This document shows positions 60,745 to 64,000 of a DNA stretch of 64,000 nucleotides, in pieces (positions within the stretch are counted from its first letter, which is position 1; each line of letters opens with the position of its first letter). The position numbers and the translations under genes are program-made. Source of the stretch: Trinickia violacea (lineage in GTDB: Bacteria > Pseudomonadota > Gammaproteobacteria > Burkholderiales > Burkholderiaceae); the NCBI RefSeq assembly GCF_005280735.1, contig NZ_CP040078.1, positions 310,001-374,000 on the forward strand, in the 5' to 3' direction. Under the pieces are notes generated by a model, which saw nothing but the letters and a program-made list of their open reading frames with translations, did no database searches and was not told the origin of the DNA.

Positions 60745-61179
60745 ATGCAGATTGACTTCGCGAACTTCACGCCCGGCCTGTCATTGGCCGGCGGACTCGT
60801 CATCGGCGCGGCTGCCGCCGTGCTGGTGCTGTTCAACGGCCGCATCGCGGGTATTAGCGGCATCCTAGGAGGGCTGCTGGGCCTGCCACGCAACGACGTG
60901 CCCTGGCGCGTGACTTTCCTTGCGGGTCTCGTCGGCGCTCCCGTCATCGCGAGCCTGCTCGGCAAGCCGGCCGTTGCGAATATCCAGGCGAGCTGGACCG
61001 AAATCCTTATCGCCGGCTTCCTGGTGGGCCTGGGCACCCGCTATGCCGGCGGCTGCACGAGCGGCCACGGCGTGTGTGGCATCTCGCGCGGGTCCATCCG
61101 CTCGCTGGTCGCCACCCTGACGTTCATGGCGACCGGTTTCCTGACCGTCTTCGTACAACGGCACCTGATTGGAGGCTGA
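60745..61179 (+). CDS. YeeE/YedE family membrane protein, first half
   Basis: A 144-residue protein with four membrane segments. It carries the YeeE signature GTRYAGGCTSGHGVCGISRG with conserved cysteines. YeeE/YedE proteins import thiosulfate or related sulfur species. It is paired with the next gene, and the two halves probably form one transporter. Confidence 0.88.
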   Translation: MQIDFANFTPGLSLAGGLVIGAAAAVLVLFNGRIAGISGILGGLLGLPRNDVPWRVTFLAGLVGAPVIASLLGKPAVANIQASWTEILIAGFLVGLGTRYAGGCTSGHGVCGISRGSIRSLVATLTFMATGFLTVFVQRHLIGG

Positions 61180-61180
61180 C

Positions 61181-61612
61181 ATGTCCGCGATTACCGCATT
61201 GCTCGCTGGCCTGTTCTTCGGGTTCGGCCTGATGGTTTCCGGCATGGCCAGCCCAGCGAAGGTACAGGGCTTTCTCGACCTGGCAGGACGGTGGGACCCG
61301 TCCCTGGCCTTCGTGATGGCCGGTGCGATTGCCATCGGTTCACTCGCGTTCCTGATTGCCAGACGCCGCAAGCGTTCGTTCTTGGGGTTGCCGGTTCAGC
61401 TTCCAGCCAGCGCAACCATCACGCCGCGGCTTGTCTTGGGCAGCGCCGCCTTTGGAGTCGGCTGGGGTCTGGCAGGCTTCTGCCCGGGGCCTGCGCTGGT
61501 GGCACTGGGGGCAGGTTATCCAAAGGCCGTCGGCTTCGTGGCGGCGATGGTCGCCGCTATGGTCATTTTCGAAGTCATCGAGCGGTACAAATCCCGCTTG
61601 CAGCGCGCGTAA
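61181..61612 (+). CDS. YeeE/YedE family membrane protein, second half
   Basis: A 143-residue protein with four membrane segments, including LFFGFGLMVSGMASPAKV and FGVGWGLAGFCPGPALVALG, which carries the conserved Cys. It begins one base after the first half. The pair and the persulfide dioxygenase form a sulfur-handling module. Confidence 0.88.
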   Translation: MSAITALLAGLFFGFGLMVSGMASPAKVQGFLDLAGRWDPSLAFVMAGAIAIGSLAFLIARRRKRSFLGLPVQLPASATITPRLVLGSAAFGVGWGLAGFCPGPALVALGAGYPKAVGFVAAMVAAMVIFEVIERYKSRLQRA

Positions 61613-61812
61613 GTATGCGACGCTCGGCGAGCAACACTCGGCACGACTTGCATGTCAGCCAAAACAATGTTTTCAGGATTCCATATCGACGCAGACCCTT
61701 CGCATGTCGATACTTAGCTCATGGCAAGCCGCGCTGCTGATCTCGGAAAGGGGCTGGCTACAACGTTTCCGGAAGCGCGAGTGCTTGTACAGACGCGCAA
61801 GCTGGCGCCGCG

Positions 61813-62035
61813 GTGCCTCCGATATGTGCGCAACACCTTTACCCGGCAAGCACCAAGGGTTATTCAATCTGGGGACGTGCTACCCGGCAGGTCCACGGAT
61901 ACGCTGCCAGCGGAACCATCACGCGAAACAACAAGCTCGTTGAAACATCAGGCGCGTTGGGCAGTTTTGAAAGCGAGGACGAAGCGGAACTAGTCGGGCT
62001 CCACTGGTGCAGAGCTGGGTCGACAACCACTGTTG
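61813..62035 (+). pseudogene. Possible remnant of a small hypothetical gene
   Basis: The frame encodes STKGYSIWGRATRQVHGYAA, then LVETSGALGSFESEDEAELV and GLHWCRA. After that, a single-base shift would give WVDNHC and a stop at about 62035, a natural ending for small Burkholderia proteins of this type. No clear start is visible. The rest of 61613-62075 holds nothing I can support. Confidence 0.35.
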
Positions 62036-62075
62036 ATCGGGCATTGAGCACGATGCGTGTCGCTTGCTTGCTTCA

Positions 62076-62921
62076 TCAGCTCCGTTTGCGTCGGCCTGGC
62101 TTTGTCTCCACTGCTTCTTCAACTTCATCTTCGCTGATGACGCCCAGAATCTTCGTGATACGAAGCGCTGCAGCTTGCATCATGGGAACGAGAAGCGTGA
62201 CCTCTTCGAGCGATTTGCGCGCCTTCGGTGCCGAGATGCTCAGGCAGGCGATGATGCGGCCATTCGGGCTCGCGATTGGTACCGCTGCGCCAACGACGCC
62301 GATGGCGAATTCTGAATCGTTCGTTGCGTAACCCTGTTTGCGCACCGTTTCAATTTCCTGCCGCAGCCGGTCGGGGTCGACGATGGTGTAGGGAGTGATG
62401 GGTTCCCAAGGGCCACTGAGCATATAGGCGTCGAGCTGCTTCCTCTCCATGTTGGCGAGAAAGACCCGTCCACTCGACGTGCAGTGAACCGGCGCACGGT
62501 GGCCCTTCTGGAAGTTCAGGGTCAGTGGTGAATTTCCAATGGCGCTGTCGATATACACGACCTCGGACCCTCGCATGACCCCCAAGCTCACGGTTTCAGC
62601 GGTGCGCCTCGAAATCTCCATCAGCAATGCGTGGATGGGTCCGTGTGAGGTGGACGCAGCGAGAATGTTGGTCGCGAGTTCCAGCAGACGCGGACCGACC
62701 TGATATCGCCCCCGTTCCATGCCGTGCTCAAGGAAACCGAACTCCTCGAGGTTGCTTACGAGACGGTGAGCAGTCGTCTTCGGAATGCCGAGCGCGGTGA
62801 CGATATCGGCCGTCGATACACGGCCAAGCTGAGCGGTCATTTCGATTACGTGAAACGCTCGCTCAGTAGGCGATACCTCGGGTTCCGGAGTCTCTGGGAC
62901 GGGGATTTCTGCCTTGCGCAT
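62076..62921 (-). CDS. IclR family transcriptional regulator
   Basis: A 281-residue regulator. It has an N-terminal winged helix (LGRVSTADIVTALGIPKTTA) and a C-terminal IclR effector domain (AVPIASPNGRIIACLSISAP). The last residues are basic. It is divergent from the 63521 remnant; GGAACT repeats in the intergenic DNA may be its sites. The effector is unknown. Confidence 0.88.
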   Translation of the reverse strand: MRKAEIPVPETPEPEVSPTERAFHVIEMTAQLGRVSTADIVTALGIPKTTAHRLVSNLEEFGFLEHGMERGRYQVGPRLLELATNILAASTSHGPIHALLMEISRRTAETVSLGVMRGSEVVYIDSAIGNSPLTLNFQKGHRAPVHCTSSGRVFLANMERKQLDAYMLSGPWEPITPYTIVDPDRLRQEIETVRKQGYATNDSEFAIGVVGAAVPIASPNGRIIACLSISAPKARKSLEEVTLLVPMMQAAALRITKILGVISEDEVEEAVETKPGRRKRS

Positions 62922-63260
62922 GGCTTATTCGAATTCACGCTCAATGGACAAGCGCTGGCGCCTGGTCAATTCGGCATGTGCAGTAAACGGAGGCATAAGA
63001 ATACCTTAAATCGATAGTGTCCCAGTCGGATGGGCGAGCTAGCGGCAGCGCGACACCCGCTCGCGAGAGACGTTAGCGCGCTGCGGGCATCACGGCCCCC
63101 TCGCCCGGCTCCGGGCATACAGCGGCCTTGAAAGGCAGCACATCGGGCTCAATGCGGATGCCGTTAGCCCCAGTCATCCCTTCATCTCCTCCGTCAAATC
63201 TCGTCTCGCTGGAAACGCCGTCCAGTGCCCCTCGGAAGAAGTATAGACATTAAAAACCGA
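62922..63260. other. Intergenic region with one possible small ORF
   Basis: No full gene is present. A 34-codon minus-strand frame at 63073-63177 starts at ATG 63177 with a strong AGGAGATGAAGGG site upstream and begins MTGANGIRIEPDVLPFKAAV. It may be a small gene or the kept start of a deleted one; I do not recognise it. Confidence 0.35.
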
Positions 63261-63466
63261 ATATTGGAACTATCAAGAACCACATATCGGAACTTATCGT
63301 AGGTGTTTACGTGAACGCCAAATACTCCCAGCGTTGCCTCCAATTTGCCTCTCATCGTTATCCTGCCTTTATTCGCGGGATTTTTTAGTTTCGGCGTCGC
63401 GCTCTCGCGCTCTGTCCAAGCGTCTTGACTTCGGAATTTTGACTAACGAAAAATGGAACTTATTCG
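63261..63466. repeat. GGAACT direct repeats before the fusion gene
   Basis: Three similar elements in the same orientation: ATATTGGAACTATC at 63261-63274, ATATCGGAACTTATC at 63284-63298 and AAAATGGAACTTATTCG at 63450-63466. They lie between the IclR gene and the fusion remnant and could be regulator sites. Confidence 0.45.
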
Positions 63467-63520
63467 ATCGCAGGCGAATATCGCCATCACGACGGAAGTC
63501 TGGACACAAGAGAGGATTGA

Positions 63521-63982
63521 ATGGACGTACGAGCAGCGGTCGCCCTGGGAGCAGGCGCCCCCCTGAGTATCGAAACCGTGCAGCTTGCGGGGCCCCGTGC
63601 CGGCGAGGTACTGGTCGAAATCAAGGCAACGGGCGTTTGCCATACCGACGCTTTCACGCTCTCGGGTGACGACCCCGAGGGGCTGTTTCCCGCCATCCTT
63701 GGCAACGAGGCAGATTGGGAGCAGTACGACTCGACAAAGGTAATGCTTGAACGTGGATGGAGTGGCTCGGAGATTCTGGTTGACCAGGGCGACGCAGACG
63801 AATTTCTGCACACGCAACTGAAACCGACCCTGCTGGCGGCGGCCGCCGAAAAGGCCGGCGTTCCTCTGCACTTGTGTATGCGAGCCGGATACGACCATAG
63901 CTACTACTTCGTCTCGACATTTATCGGCGCGCATATCGAACATCACGCGCGCTACCTGTCCACCGCTGATTCGAAAGCCTAA
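63521..63982 (+). pseudogene. Fusion remnant: class III alcohol dehydrogenase N-terminus joined to S-formylglutathione hydrolase C-terminus
   Basis: A 153-residue in-frame chimera. Residues 1-63 match the start of glutathione-dependent formaldehyde dehydrogenase (EVLVEIKATGVCHTDAFTLS, up to FPAILGNE). From about residue 65 the sequence is the end of S-formylglutathione hydrolase: ILVDQGDADEFL with the catalytic Asp, and GYDHSYYFVSTFIGAHI with the catalytic His. The nucleophilic Ser and nearly all of the dehydrogenase are missing. The two genes are normally neighbours, so one deletion explains the joint near 63710. Confidence 0.82.
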
Positions 63983-64000
63983 TCGCGGGAAGACCGCAGG

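Noticed and set aside
1..64000. CRISPR arrays, tRNA or rRNA genes and insertion sequences
   Set aside because: No regularly spaced repeats, no cloverleaf-like or rRNA-like stretches and no transposase frames were recognised; covariance-model searches could still find small RNAs.

Overview
The window is high-GC DNA with tightly packed genes, many ATGA start/stop overlaps and many regulator-flanked accessory operons. Gene content (a Burkholderia-style aerobic CoA-thioester 2-aminobenzoate cluster, yej peptide transporter, DUF485/acetate-type symporter with a haloacid dehalogenase, tonB-exbB-exbD-exbD-TPR module) points to a member of the Burkholderiaceae such as Paraburkholderia, Caballeronia or Trinickia. 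This assignment is an inference from gene content. I see no rRNA, tRNA, CRISPR array or intact insertion sequence.

Layout. 1-7.5 kb: the 3' end of a NUDIX-type gene, an SDR, an Nramp metal transporter, an NmrA-type reductase with a divergent TetR regulator and a clear paired operator, a VOC protein with a WYL regulator, and a second TetR with a near-perfect palindromic operator. 7.6-18.2 kb: the most interesting part, two copies of a bufferin (copper-associated RiPP) locus. The downstream copy is complete: nrsF, ECF sigma, bufA, bufB (DUF692/MNIO), bufC (DUF2063), doxX, a third nrsF paralogue, then a DoxX-DoxX-NDH-2 fusion. The upstream copy keeps sigma, nrsF and an intact bufA, but its bufB is a fragment joined to a chemotaxis-receptor fragment. 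Three sigmaF-like promoters (GTAACC, 16 bases, CGAA) sit before nrsF and both bufA genes, and both bufA leaders carry the same small hairpin. Remnants of SDR 3' ends bracket the locus.

18.2-24.1 kb: a sigma54-dependent activator, divergent from a DUF485-symporter-haloacid dehalogenase operon with a -24/-12 promoter; then a DUF1223 gene and a small overlapping gene. 24.5-32.9 kb: the 2-aminobenzoyl-CoA operon (monooxygenase/reductase, SDR, MarR, enoyl-CoA hydratase, acyl-CoA dehydrogenase, thioesterase, RidA, CoA ligase). 33-36 kb: a LytTR two-component pair, twin hairpins and a membrane protein. 36-46.9 kb: XRE-cupin regulator, RND permease, two GNATs and yejFEBA. 46.9-54.6 kb: TPR, exbD, exbD, exbB, tonB, TonB-dependent receptor and a second XRE-cupin regulator.

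55-64 kb: smaller accessory genes (VOC, DUF7660-like, SseB-like with two membrane proteins, a frameshifted gene), a sulfur module (MBL-fold sulfur dioxygenase and two YeeE/YedE halves around an AT-rich palindrome), an IclR regulator, and an in-frame fusion of a formaldehyde dehydrogenase start to a formylglutathione hydrolase end. Several deletion-type scars (7667, 9581, 18007, 59699, 61813, 63521) suggest that this genome loses DNA by joining neighbouring genes.
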